This document shows positions 1 to 5,766 of a stretch of 8,669 bases of DNA, one piece after another. The stretch is from Candidatus Shapirobacteria bacterium (lineage in GTDB: Bacteria; Patescibacteriota; Microgenomatia; UBA12405), in contig JAGVHP010000018.1 of the NCBI GenBank assembly GCA_020056515.1, forward strand, positions 1-8,669. The letters are read 5' to 3'. Made by a program: the position numbers and the translations under genes. Numbering within the stretch: the first letter of the stretch is position 1; the number at the start of each line of letters is the position of its first letter. The notes below the pieces were generated by a model that worked only from the letters and a program-made list of their open reading frames with translations, was not told where the DNA came from and did not search any database.

Positions 1-873
1 ACTCCTTTATTATATTTTATTTTCTCTCCCAAAACTTCCCCTGTCCTCGTTCCTTATATTTCTCCCACTCCCACCCCCGTGCCCATTTCTCAAGTTACTC
101 TCGGATTAGTCGGCGACCTTGGTCTCGGTCGATACATCACCGCTATTGCTAGGGCTAAGAGTGATTTTTCCTGGAGTTTTTCCGACCTTTCCCTATGGCT
201 TCGCTCCCACGATTTTAACTTAGCTAATCTGGAAAGCCCGGTAATTGACCCTTGCCCCGAGGGCAAGACCGGAACCTTTACCTTTTGCGGTGACCGGCGC
301 TTTCTACCACACCTGGCTGATAATAAATTCGTTTTCAATCTCAATAACAATCACATTCTCAATTACGGTGCTTCCGGTTTGGCCCAGACTAAGTCGTATT
401 TAGCCGACATACCTAATTTTTACGATAATTTTTTAATCAAAAAAGTAAACGGGATCACCCTGGGTTTTTTGGGTTTCGATTTTATCACTTATCCAAAACT
501 CGATCCTCAAGATATCATTACCCTAGTAAAGAAATACTCTCCAACCGTCGACTGGTTAATTGTTTCTCTTCATTGGGGAAACGAGTATCTACCTGAACCT
601 GAAAAATGGCGCCAAATTCTATCCCGACAGGTAGTTGATGCCGGCGCCGACATAATTCATGGCCATCATCCTCACGTTTGGCAGGGTTACGAAATTTATC
701 AGGATAAACCAATTTTTTATTCCTTTGGCAATTTTATTTTCGATCAGTCCTGGTCTGCCGCCACCTCCCACTCCCAAATCGCTGCCCTGACTTTATCAAA
801 AACCAAAATCGAAGACCTGAAGTTATTCCCCATAGAAATCAAATACAATTCCCAACCGCAAATCATTCAATAA
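1..873 (+). CDS. CapA-like metallophosphatase-fold protein, 5' end outside the window
   Basis: This belongs to the CapA/PgsA (PGA_cap) family, a calcineurin-like fold tied to poly-gamma-glutamate capsules but widespread in bacteria with unknown substrates. Numbering from the GTG at 79, the family motifs are GDLGLGR (12-18), NLESP (50-54), NNNH (89-92), HWGNEY (165-170), DIIHGHHPH (191-199) and YSFGNF (214-219), so the metal-site histidines and asparagines are present. The frame is open from base 1 to 79 with no stop. It encodes a hydrophobic stretch (LLYFIF) and then a Pro/Thr/Ser linker (SPTPTPVP) before the domain. I therefore read the gene as starting upstream of the window with a membrane anchor and extracytoplasmic linker, not at the GTG at 79. 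It ends 4 nt from the convergent gene on the other strand. No capB/capC/capD is visible, so capsule synthesis cannot be claimed. Family assignment is secure; substrate is unknown. Confidence 0.88.
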   Translation, partial: TPLLYFIFSPKTSPVLVPYISPTPTPVPISQVTLGLVGDLGLGRYITAIARAKSDFSWSFSDLSLWLRSHDFNLANLESPVIDPCPEGKTGTFTFCGDRRFLPHLADNKFVFNLNNNHILNYGASGLAQTKSYLADIPNFYDNFLIKKVNGITLGFLGFDFITYPKLDPQDIITLVKKYSPTVDWLIVSLHWGNEYLPEPEKWRQILSRQVVDAGADIIHGHHPHVWQGYEIYQDKPIFYSFGNFIFDQSWSAATSHSQIAALTLSKTKIEDLKLFPIEIKYNSQPQIIQ

Positions 874-877
874 ACAT

Positions 878-1093
878 TTATCCCTGCCCGGCTAATTTTC
901 TTAGTCTTTTTCTTTCAGCATCTGCTTTTTTCGTAGTCAGTCTACCCGCTCCTTCCAATTTATCAATTCCCTCCACCACCAATCCTAGTGGTGTACCGCC
1001 CTTGGTAAAACTTATCCTATTTAGTCGTGGTATAGCCTCTTCCAATTCCTCCAAACTCATTGGATCACCCCACTTTTTTATTCCTTCACTCAT
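878..1093 (-). CDS. Small hypothetical protein, 71 aa, charged
   Basis: I do not recognise this protein. It has no membrane segment or signal peptide. Residues 13-25 (SLEELEEAIPRLN) look helical and acidic, the middle is Gly/Leu-rich (KGGTPLGLVVEG), and the C-terminus is a strongly basic helix (TTKKADAERKRLRKLA). A GTG two codons earlier (1099) could also start it. I prefer the ATG at 1093 because it makes an ATGA overlap with the TGA stop of the upstream membrane-protein gene (1090-1092), the arrangement seen at three other junctions here. It is the last gene of the methyltransferase unit, and its TAA lies 4 nt from the end of the convergent CapA-like gene. Support for its being real is the tight coupling and full use of the space; there is no homology evidence. 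A role as a small binding partner of the preceding proteins would be speculation. Confidence 0.62.
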   Translation of the reverse strand: MSEGIKKWGDPMSLEELEEAIPRLNRISFTKGGTPLGLVVEGIDKLEGAGRLTTKKADAERKRLRKLAGQG

Positions 1094-1296
1094 AGACACT
1101 TTGGTTGATAAAGCCCGGCACTGTTAAGTTTTAGCATTCCTTCCCAAACAAAGAATTCCGGTGGGAAAGCCCGGATTCGTGCCTGTTTACAGTCGGCAAA
1201 CTGTTTATTTTGGATGTTGACATCTATTATTACGCCCGCCCCCAAACTAATTAATACTACTATGATAATCGACCACCACCACCAATTCCGATTCAT
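1090..1296 (-). CDS. Small single-pass membrane protein, 68 aa, with a Trp4 run
   Basis: The family is not recognised. A short N-terminus (MNRN) is followed by four consecutive tryptophans (residues 5-8) and a hydrophobic helix to about residue 26 (IIIVVLISLGAGVII). About 42 residues then follow, including two cysteines (36 and 67), Phe/Pro-rich around FPPEFFVWEG. The Arg before the helix favours the N-terminus inside and the tail outside, where the cysteines could pair. Four TGG codons in a row (1273-1284) encode the Trp run, a typical membrane-interface placement. It starts 8 nt after the methyltransferase stop. There is no Shine-Dalgarno, but TAAAAT lies 5 nt before the ATG. Its TGA overlaps the next gene's ATG. 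An uncleaved signal anchor is more likely than a cleaved signal peptide, because no clear AxA-type site is seen. Confidence 0.68.
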   Translation of the reverse strand: MNRNWWWWSIIIVVLISLGAGVIIDVNIQNKQFADCKQARIRAFPPEFFVWEGMLKLNSAGLYQPKCL

Positions 1297-1301
1297 AATC
1301 T

Positions 1302-1307
1302 ATTTTA
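1302..1307 (-). promoter_or_regulatory. Possible internal -10 hexamer (TAAAAT)
   Basis: TAAAAT on the minus strand ends 5 nt before the ATG at 1296, the same spacing as the divergent promoters. It overlaps the methyltransferase TAA stop, so the match may partly be chance in AT-rich DNA. There is no visible -35. It may give the small-protein pair a second, leaderless transcript. Confidence 0.3.
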
Positions 1308-2051
1308 ACTTTTTTTTGCCACTATCGCCATAAATAAAGGTATTTCATTTCTGGCTTCGTCCTCCATTATCGCCCTGCTTCCGGTTGATTTTTTATCCGA
1401 CACCCACTCTTCAATTGTCTCAATCAAAAACCCATTATCTGAAAGTATTTCACTATAAAAAGACAGGGGATGGTGAAAACTCCAACTAATTTGGTTGTTT
1501 CTTTTATTAAATGGGCTGCTTTCGATTGGAATTTCCAATGGTTGCATATAGCGATCCACTATCCGCCACTGCCTGCCCTCTCTTTCTATCCAATCGGCAT
1601 GTTTGGGGATCCTAAAAGACGGATGATTCAACACAATTAAGATTTTCCCGCCGATCTTTAACCAATTTTGACAATTTCTTATCACCCCGAATGGTTTTTT
1701 GATATTTTGCAACGACAAAATTATTGCCACCTTATTAACCATTCCCAGCTTAATCTCTTTTGACGCATCGGCTGTTAGGTAATGATGGCGGGGATTTCCG
1801 TTTTGTTTTTGGGCTCTTTCAATCAAAGATTTTGTCAAATCAATTCCCAAATAATCCACCTCAACCGGAATATTTCTGGCCAACACCCCCTGTCCGCAAC
1901 CAATATCAACCAGCCGTTCTCCCTTTTTTAATTGTAACAACCTTAAACTGTTTGGCAGGATTATTTTTTGATGGTAATAATGCCCCTTCTCTCCCACAAT
2001 TTTGTCATACCACCCTCCTACTTTTTGCCAACTGTCATCGCTTCGTTTCAT
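1305..2051 (-). CDS. Class I SAM-dependent methyltransferase
   Basis: A Rossmann-fold methyltransferase, 248 aa. The SAM-binding motif I is VDIGCGQG (48-55). The acidic residue after strand 2 is D71 (YLGIDLT), and D95 lies in TADAS where the adenine-contacting acidic residue usually sits. A motif IV-like segment is ILSLQNIKKP (111-120), followed by LKIGGKILIVLNHP (131-144). Family-like features outside the core are GHYYHQ (23-28), NHPSFRIPKHADW (142-154), SFHHPLSFY (191-199) and the C-terminal EARNEIPLFMAI. These resemble a methyltransferase family I associate with uncultured compact genomes; its substrate is unknown to me. The conserved HPxFRIP and HHPLS segments probably shape the acceptor site. 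The enzyme is likely cytosolic, with no membrane segment. It heads a three-gene minus-strand unit and its ATG lies 5 nt after a TATAAT on the same strand. Enzyme class is confident, acceptor is not. Confidence 0.9.
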   Translation of the reverse strand: MKRSDDSWQKVGGWYDKIVGEKGHYYHQKIILPNSLRLLQLKKGERLVDIGCGQGVLARNIPVEVDYLGIDLTKSLIERAQKQNGNPRHHYLTADASKEIKLGMVNKVAIILSLQNIKKPFGVIRNCQNWLKIGGKILIVLNHPSFRIPKHADWIEREGRQWRIVDRYMQPLEIPIESSPFNKRNNQISWSFHHPLSFYSEILSDNGFLIETIEEWVSDKKSTGSRAIMEDEARNEIPLFMAIVAKKS

Positions 2052-2056
2052 AGGTG

Positions 2057-2062
2057 ATTATA
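2057..2062 (-). promoter_or_regulatory. Promoter -10 of the methyltransferase unit
   Basis: A perfect TATAAT on the minus strand, preceded by TG-N (TGATATAAT, an extended -10), stands 5 nt before the ATG at 2051. No -35-like hexamer appears at 16-18 nt. The spacing puts the transcription start at or next to the first base of the start codon, implying a leaderless mRNA. Confidence 0.68.
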
Positions 2063-2071
2063 TCAATGCGC

Positions 2072-2077
2072 TATAAT
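2072..2077 (+). promoter_or_regulatory. Promoter -10 of the map-folD unit
   Basis: A perfect TATAAT on the plus strand stands 5 nt before the GTG at 2083. It is separated by only 9 nt from the opposing TATAAT of the methyltransferase unit, so the two promoters are back to back. No -35 consensus is visible upstream. A leaderless transcript starting at about 2083 is predicted. Confidence 0.66.
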
Positions 2078-2082
2078 CAGGC

Positions 2083-2841
2083 GTGATCATCATCAAAACC
2101 CCCCCACAAATCCAAGGGATTAGGAAATCGTCAAAATTAGCCGCTGCTACTCTTGAGTATCTCTCCAAATTTATTCAACCCGGAATTTGTACCGAAAAAT
2201 TAAATACCCTAGCCCATCAGTTCATTACCAACCACCACGCCATTCCTGCCCCCCTAAATTACGGTGGTTTTCCTAAAAGTATCTGTACTTCATTAAACTG
2301 TGTTGTCTGTCACGGCATTCCTTCAACCAATGAAATTTTAAAAGAAGGTGACATTATCAATCTTGATATCACCACTATTCTTGATGGTTATTTTGGCGAT
2401 ATCTCCGCCACCTTTCCTGTCGGTAAAATCACTCCTACTGCTCAAAACTTAATTAACCGGACCCAGCAAGCCTTAAATTTGGCCATTACCGCCATCGAAC
2501 CCAATAAATATTTAAATGAAAGTGTCGGCAAAGTAATTGAAGATTTTATTACCCCTTTTAGCTTTTCCCCGGTTCGGGAGCTGGGTGGCCACGGTGTTGG
2601 TCTCAAATTTCACGAAGATCCTTTTGTTTTCCATTTTAATTCCCCCCAAAATCATATTTTGCTTAAACCGGGTATGATATTCACTGTCGAACCAATGATC
2701 AACACCTCTCCGAATTGGCGGGTTAATATTGATCCTGTCGACGGCTGGACAGTTCGGACCACCGATGGTGCCCTCTCCTGTCAATTTGAACACACCATCT
2801 TAGTTACCGATTCCGGCTCTGAAGTGTTGACTAAACTATGA
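2083..2841 (+). CDS. map: Methionine aminopeptidase, type I
   Basis: It removes the N-terminal Met of new proteins in the cytosol. At 252 aa it is the usual size of the bacterial type I enzyme without a zinc-finger extension. All five metal ligands of the pita-bread fold are visible: D95 (NLDIT), D106 (FGDIS), H170 (GGHGVG), E203 (TVEPM) and E236 (FEHT). The substrate-site histidines H77 (CHGIP) and H177 (KFHEDP) are also present. The N-terminus (IIIKTPPQIQGIRKSS) aligns with the start of other MetAPs, so the GTG at 2083 is the true start even though no Shine-Dalgarno precedes it. The TATAAT 5 nt upstream supports it too. One small deviation is SCQFEHT where SAQFEHT is usual, a variation unlikely to remove activity. 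Its TGA overlaps the ATG of folD (ATGA), so the two are co-translated. Confidence 0.97.
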   Translation: MIIIKTPPQIQGIRKSSKLAAATLEYLSKFIQPGICTEKLNTLAHQFITNHHAIPAPLNYGGFPKSICTSLNCVVCHGIPSTNEILKEGDIINLDITTILDGYFGDISATFPVGKITPTAQNLINRTQQALNLAITAIEPNKYLNESVGKVIEDFITPFSFSPVRELGGHGVGLKFHEDPFVFHFNSPQNHILLKPGMIFTVEPMINTSPNWRVNIDPVDGWTVRTTDGALSCQFEHTILVTDSGSEVLTKL

Positions 2842-3614
2842 TTCTTCTTGACGGCAAAACTCTATCCGAAAAAATTCTTTCTGACCTAAAATCCAAGATC
2901 TACCATCTAAGATCTACCATCAATCTCGACATTATTCTGATCGGTGACTCTCCGGCATCTTTAAAATATGTCTCTCTAAAACAGGCCAAAGCTGAAAGCA
3001 TTGGCATTGGCGGCCGACTTCATCATTTTTCTGTCAGTGAACCCCCCGCCACCATCTTTTCACTGATAGATTCCCTCAACTTCGACTCTTCTGTCACCGG
3101 TTTTTTTGTCCAATTACCGCTTCCGGAAAACTATGATAACAATTTAATTGTTAACTCAATTGATCCAAGTAAAGACGCCGATGGCCTGAATCCCACATCG
3201 GGTATTGTTCCGGCTGTTGACAGAGGCATTGTTCGGCTTTTGACAGAATATAAAATCCTACCGTCAAATAAAAACATTATTATTGTCAACGACAGCCTTC
3301 TAATCGGTCAACCTCTCAAAAAGGAATTTGAAAAACTCGGCGGTAAAGTAACACTTTGCAACGAATTTACTTCCGATCTGGGATCTACCACTCTGACATC
3401 TGATATTCTGATTTCTGCCACCGGTGTTAAGAATCTAATTACTGCCCCCATGGTCAAAGAGGGGATCGTGGCCATTGATATTGGCGGTGGCGATATTGAT
3501 TTCGCCGGAGTCTCTGCCAAAGCCTCTTATATTACCCCCACCTTCGGTGGCGTCGGTCCCATGACTGTCATCTCTCTTTTGGAAAATACCTACGACCTGA
3601 CCGTCAAAAAATAA
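2838..3614 (+). CDS. folD: Methylenetetrahydrofolate dehydrogenase/cyclohydrolase (FolD), compact form
   Basis: FolD interconverts 5,10-methylene-, methenyl- and 10-formyl-THF with NAD(P). The N-terminal catalytic domain shows LLDGKTLS (3-10), SLKYVSLK (41-48, with the catalytic-type Lys48), VQLPLP (91-96) and KDADG (112-116). The C-terminal Rossmann domain shows SLLIGQP (153-159), TSDILISATG (187-196) and a well-kept FGGVGPMT (236-243). The protein is short (258 aa against about 280-300). By comparison with remembered E. coli FolD, about eight residues are missing between KDxDG and the PCTPxGI position, which reads PAVDRGI. About eight more are missing in the GINxxxxGKxxGDV loop, reduced to IGGGDIDF. 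The GRSxxVGxP cofactor motif is NDSLLIGQP. The reaction is therefore likely but cofactor preference and one of the two activities are uncertain. Coupled by ATGA to map; its stop is 4 nt from the convergent VanW gene. Confidence 0.9.
   Translation: MILLDGKTLSEKILSDLKSKIYHLRSTINLDIILIGDSPASLKYVSLKQAKAESIGIGGRLHHFSVSEPPATIFSLIDSLNFDSSVTGFFVQLPLPENYDNNLIVNSIDPSKDADGLNPTSGIVPAVDRGIVRLLTEYKILPSNKNIIIVNDSLLIGQPLKKEFEKLGGKVTLCNEFTSDLGSTTLTSDILISATGVKNLITAPMVKEGIVAIDIGGGDIDFAGVSAKASYITPTFGGVGPMTVISLLENTYDLTVKK
2895..2922 (+). repeat. 14-bp tandem direct repeat inside folD
   Basis: Two adjacent copies of a 14-bp unit, AAGATCTACCATCT and AAGATCTACCATCA, differ only in the last base. They encode residues around SKIYHLRSTI. 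Because 14 is not a multiple of 3, loss or gain of one unit would shift the folD frame close to its start. Confidence 0.8.
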
Positions 3615-3618
3615 TCTA

Positions 3619-5346
3619 TTACTGTGCCGGTCCTCTTCGATAAACCGCCGCCCAAGGGACGTAAGCACTGGTAAAAGTTTTTTGATGCAGCACTTCCTCC
3701 CCCTTGGTTACCTTCCATTCAAACGAGGCCTTTAGCCCCGGTACTTTACTCTCATCCTTAACCACCTTTCCCGGTTCCAGTGTCGGATCATCAATCCACA
3801 CATCCGGCGGTGCCGGTTGAGCATCCCATTGCCGGTAGTTACTGATTTCTACTTTTCTCCCATCACTGGTGCCGTATATTTCGTAAGTCAATCTTTTATT
3901 TTTTCCGTCATAAATGCTCTGAATCAGAAGGTGGTGACCGGTATCGTTGATGAATTTAAGGTCGGGTGACGGAATAAACACTGTTGCATCAAAACCCGGC
4001 CGGCTGTCTTCCTCGTAATAAGACACCCGGTAAGCATGGGCGGTTCGACTGGTAATATCCAAACCTGCGTCTAAAAGCGCCCGAAAAAATGTAGTTGATA
4101 CCTGACAAATTCCTCCGCCTACATCTAATTCAGTTTTACCTTTCTTAATTACATATGCCTTTTTGTACCCGTTATCCAGTGTTACCTCCCCCAAAGCTTT
4201 CAAAAAAGAAAAAGTCTCATTTGGTGCCACCAAAATCCGGTTCACAATCGAAGCCCCTTTCTCCACATTAAAGTTTCGGATCAAACTACTATGGCGGAAA
4301 CTCGAAACCCCTTTTCCTAAAAGTTCTTTTATTCCCAGGTCATTTACTGTTTCGGTTTTTATTTTAGGCTCGACTCTAATAAGTGGCAGCTCCAACACCA
4401 CCTCTTTTGTCTCGCCATCGATCCATCCAACTAGACCCTGGCAAATCGTTTCAGTTAGTTTATTCTCATCAATAAAAAACCCCTCTTTCGAAGCCTCAAA
4501 CTCCACCACCTTCCCGTTTTCAAATTTAAATACCGCCTCTCTCGGTTCCCGTTTGATGCTATTACCAAAAATTTCCACAAATCCGGAAATTTTATTCAAG
4601 TTGCACCCATCTCCAAATCCAATCCAGTTAATTATCTCTGCTTTTTCCACCACACTTTTTTCTTCCTCCCAAGTCAAAATAACCTTTTTATTTATCAGTC
4701 TGGAAGCTTTTTCTATTACCTCGGTTTTTATCTCCGCTCCGGGTAAAAAACCAATTATCTCTACCGGAATTTCCACCCGGTTATCAAGATTGTATCCGGT
4801 AATCGTTTTTAAAATATCTTCTTTTAATATATTTATATCCACTCTTTTCCCTAATTGCCCATCCTTGACTTTTATTTCTCCTTTTTCCACCAGAAGCTCT
4901 GATGGGATAAATGGTTTTTCAATTTGTGACACTATTCTGTCTATCTCTTTATCCAATTTCGAATCGTCCAGTTTTATTTCTAGCTCAAAATCCCGCTCTT
5001 GAAAAAAAGCACCCATATATTTAAACAATCCTTGGTTTATTCTTCGGTAAAGTAGGGTTGATATCATTCTCTCTTTATCAATTTCCGCCGAGATTGACGA
5101 CAATTCAATGCTAAATAATCGGCTATTATCGGTCATCTTTTCGTTTAGTTTTATTGTCCCCAAAATCGGAAAATCTCCATCCAACCTTTCCAGGATCTCT
5201 TTCTTTGATAGCATCGAAAAATCTTTTCCCAACACCTTAGTGTCCCACCCGCTTTTTCCAAAAGCCAAAGCTAGCGGTAGAAACAGTATTGTTCCTAAAA
5301 TTGAAACTGCAATAATAAGACCCACCAATGTTTTTCTTTTTCTCAT
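3619..5346 (-). CDS. VanW-domain envelope protein (YoaR-like), with PG-binding-like and G5-like regions
   Basis: A 575-aa membrane-anchored extracytoplasmic protein. A basic start (MRKRK) and a helix at about 7-29 form the anchor. Residues about 35-330 are alpha/beta and rich in Lys/Glu, matching in layout the repeated peptidoglycan-binding_4 domains that precede VanW in YoaR-like proteins; I assign these by architecture more than by motif. The VanW domain spans about 346-480: SSFRHSSLIRN (348-358), APNETFSFLKALG (374-386), GGGICQVSTT (410-419), RTAHAYRVSYY (434-444) and FDATVF (452-457). C414 and H437 are conserved in the family and could be functional. The C-terminus (about 515-572, ending in PWAAVYRRGP) resembles a G5 domain. 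VanW is named from vancomycin-resistance clusters, but no van genes are here and resistance should not be inferred; cell-wall attachment or remodelling is the sensible guess. ATG at 5346 overlaps the rnhA stop. Confidence 0.9.
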   Translation of the reverse strand: MRKRKTLVGLIIAVSILGTILFLPLALAFGKSGWDTKVLGKDFSMLSKKEILERLDGDFPILGTIKLNEKMTDNSRLFSIELSSISAEIDKERMISTLLYRRINQGLFKYMGAFFQERDFELEIKLDDSKLDKEIDRIVSQIEKPFIPSELLVEKGEIKVKDGQLGKRVDINILKEDILKTITGYNLDNRVEIPVEIIGFLPGAEIKTEVIEKASRLINKKVILTWEEEKSVVEKAEIINWIGFGDGCNLNKISGFVEIFGNSIKREPREAVFKFENGKVVEFEASKEGFFIDENKLTETICQGLVGWIDGETKEVVLELPLIRVEPKIKTETVNDLGIKELLGKGVSSFRHSSLIRNFNVEKGASIVNRILVAPNETFSFLKALGEVTLDNGYKKAYVIKKGKTELDVGGGICQVSTTFFRALLDAGLDITSRTAHAYRVSYYEEDSRPGFDATVFIPSPDLKFINDTGHHLLIQSIYDGKNKRLTYEIYGTSDGRKVEISNYRQWDAQPAPPDVWIDDPTLEPGKVVKDESKVPGLKASFEWKVTKGEEVLHQKTFTSAYVPWAAVYRRGPAQ

Positions 5347-5741
5347 CTTTCTCTATCCATCGCCAAGTTAGCTAACTCATCGGCCTCAAAATTTAACTCT
5401 CGACCAATCTCTATAAATTTAATTTTAATTGACTTGGATAAATTTTTTGCAGTTAACCAGAGGTTTTTCAAATTTGTCGCCTTAACTTTATATTCACCTC
5501 TCATTTGTCTGACCAACAGTTCCGAATCGGAATATAATTCAACCTCCGGGTTACTTTGGTTTTTTATCCAGGTTAAGGCGGCAATCAGACCCAAATACTC
5601 TGCTTCATTATTTGTTTTTACTCCCAAAAATTTACTTTCCTCATATATTTTTCTTCCTTTTTCATCTTTTATTATTACCCCATATCCGGCTATTCCCGGA
5701 TTTCCCCGAGCGCCCCCATCGGTAAACACCTTAATTCTCAT
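5343..5741 (-). CDS. rnhA: Ribonuclease HI
   Basis: It cleaves the RNA strand of RNA-DNA hybrids, for example at replication primers and R-loops. The four DEDD metal-binding residues are visible: D8 in FTDGGARGNPG, E46 in TNNEAEYLGL, D72 in ELYSDSELLV and D121 in NFEADELANLA. The length (132 aa) is that of the short RNase HI type, with no N-terminal hybrid-binding domain. The segment IGRELNFEAD matches the RExNxxAD region of the short archaeal/Bacillus-like type more than the E. coli enzyme with its His124 loop. The ATG at 5741 gives the expected beta-strand (MRIKVFTDGG) right at the start, and a TATATT box lies 6 nt upstream. The TGA overlaps the VanW gene's ATG (ATGA), so these functionally unrelated genes share a transcript. 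Confidence 0.95.
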   Translation of the reverse strand: MRIKVFTDGGARGNPGIAGYGVIIKDEKGRKIYEESKFLGVKTNNEAEYLGLIAALTWIKNQSNPEVELYSDSELLVRQMRGEYKVKATNLKNLWLTAKNLSKSIKIKFIEIGRELNFEADELANLAMDRER

Positions 5742-5747
5742 GACTCT

Positions 5748-5753
5748 AATATA
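5748..5753 (-). promoter_or_regulatory. Promoter -10 of the rnhA-VanW unit
   Basis: TATATT on the minus strand lies exactly 6 nt before the ATG at 5741, the distance at which transcription would begin on the A of the start codon. It is one base from the opposing TATAAT. No -35 match is seen at the usual distance (GGTAGT). A leaderless transcript is predicted. Confidence 0.55.
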
Positions 5754-5754
5754 C

Positions 5755-5760
5755 TATAAT
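5755..5760 (+). promoter_or_regulatory. Promoter -10 of the solute-binding protein unit
   Basis: TATAAT on the plus strand lies exactly 6 nt before the ATG at 5767. With the minus-strand TATATT it forms the near-symmetric block AATATAcTATAAT (5748-5760), a likely bidirectional promoter. The upstream -35 region lies inside the rnhA coding start and shows no consensus. Confidence 0.66.
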
Positions 5761-5766
5761 TAAACA

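Noticed and set aside
79..81. GTG as the start of the CapA-like gene
   Set aside because: The frame is open back to base 1 and encodes a hydrophobic stretch and a Pro/Thr linker typical of an anchored protein, so the start is most likely upstream of the window.
1760..2053. A 97-codon plus-strand frame opposite the methyltransferase start
   Set aside because: Antisense shadow of a gene with clear SAM motifs; it ends within the promoter region.
4163..5002. A 279-codon plus-strand frame opposite the VanW gene
   Set aside because: It is Ser/Phe/Pro-rich with no motifs and lies antisense to a clearly recognised gene. The C- and T-rich plus strand has few stop codons, which explains its length.
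3619..5346. Vancomycin-resistance gene
   Set aside because: VanW domains are widespread in bacteria without resistance; no vanR/S/H/A/X genes are present.
5434..5763. A 109-codon plus-strand frame opposite rnhA
   Set aside because: rnhA has all catalytic residues in the other frame; this one has no domain signal and covers the divergent promoter.
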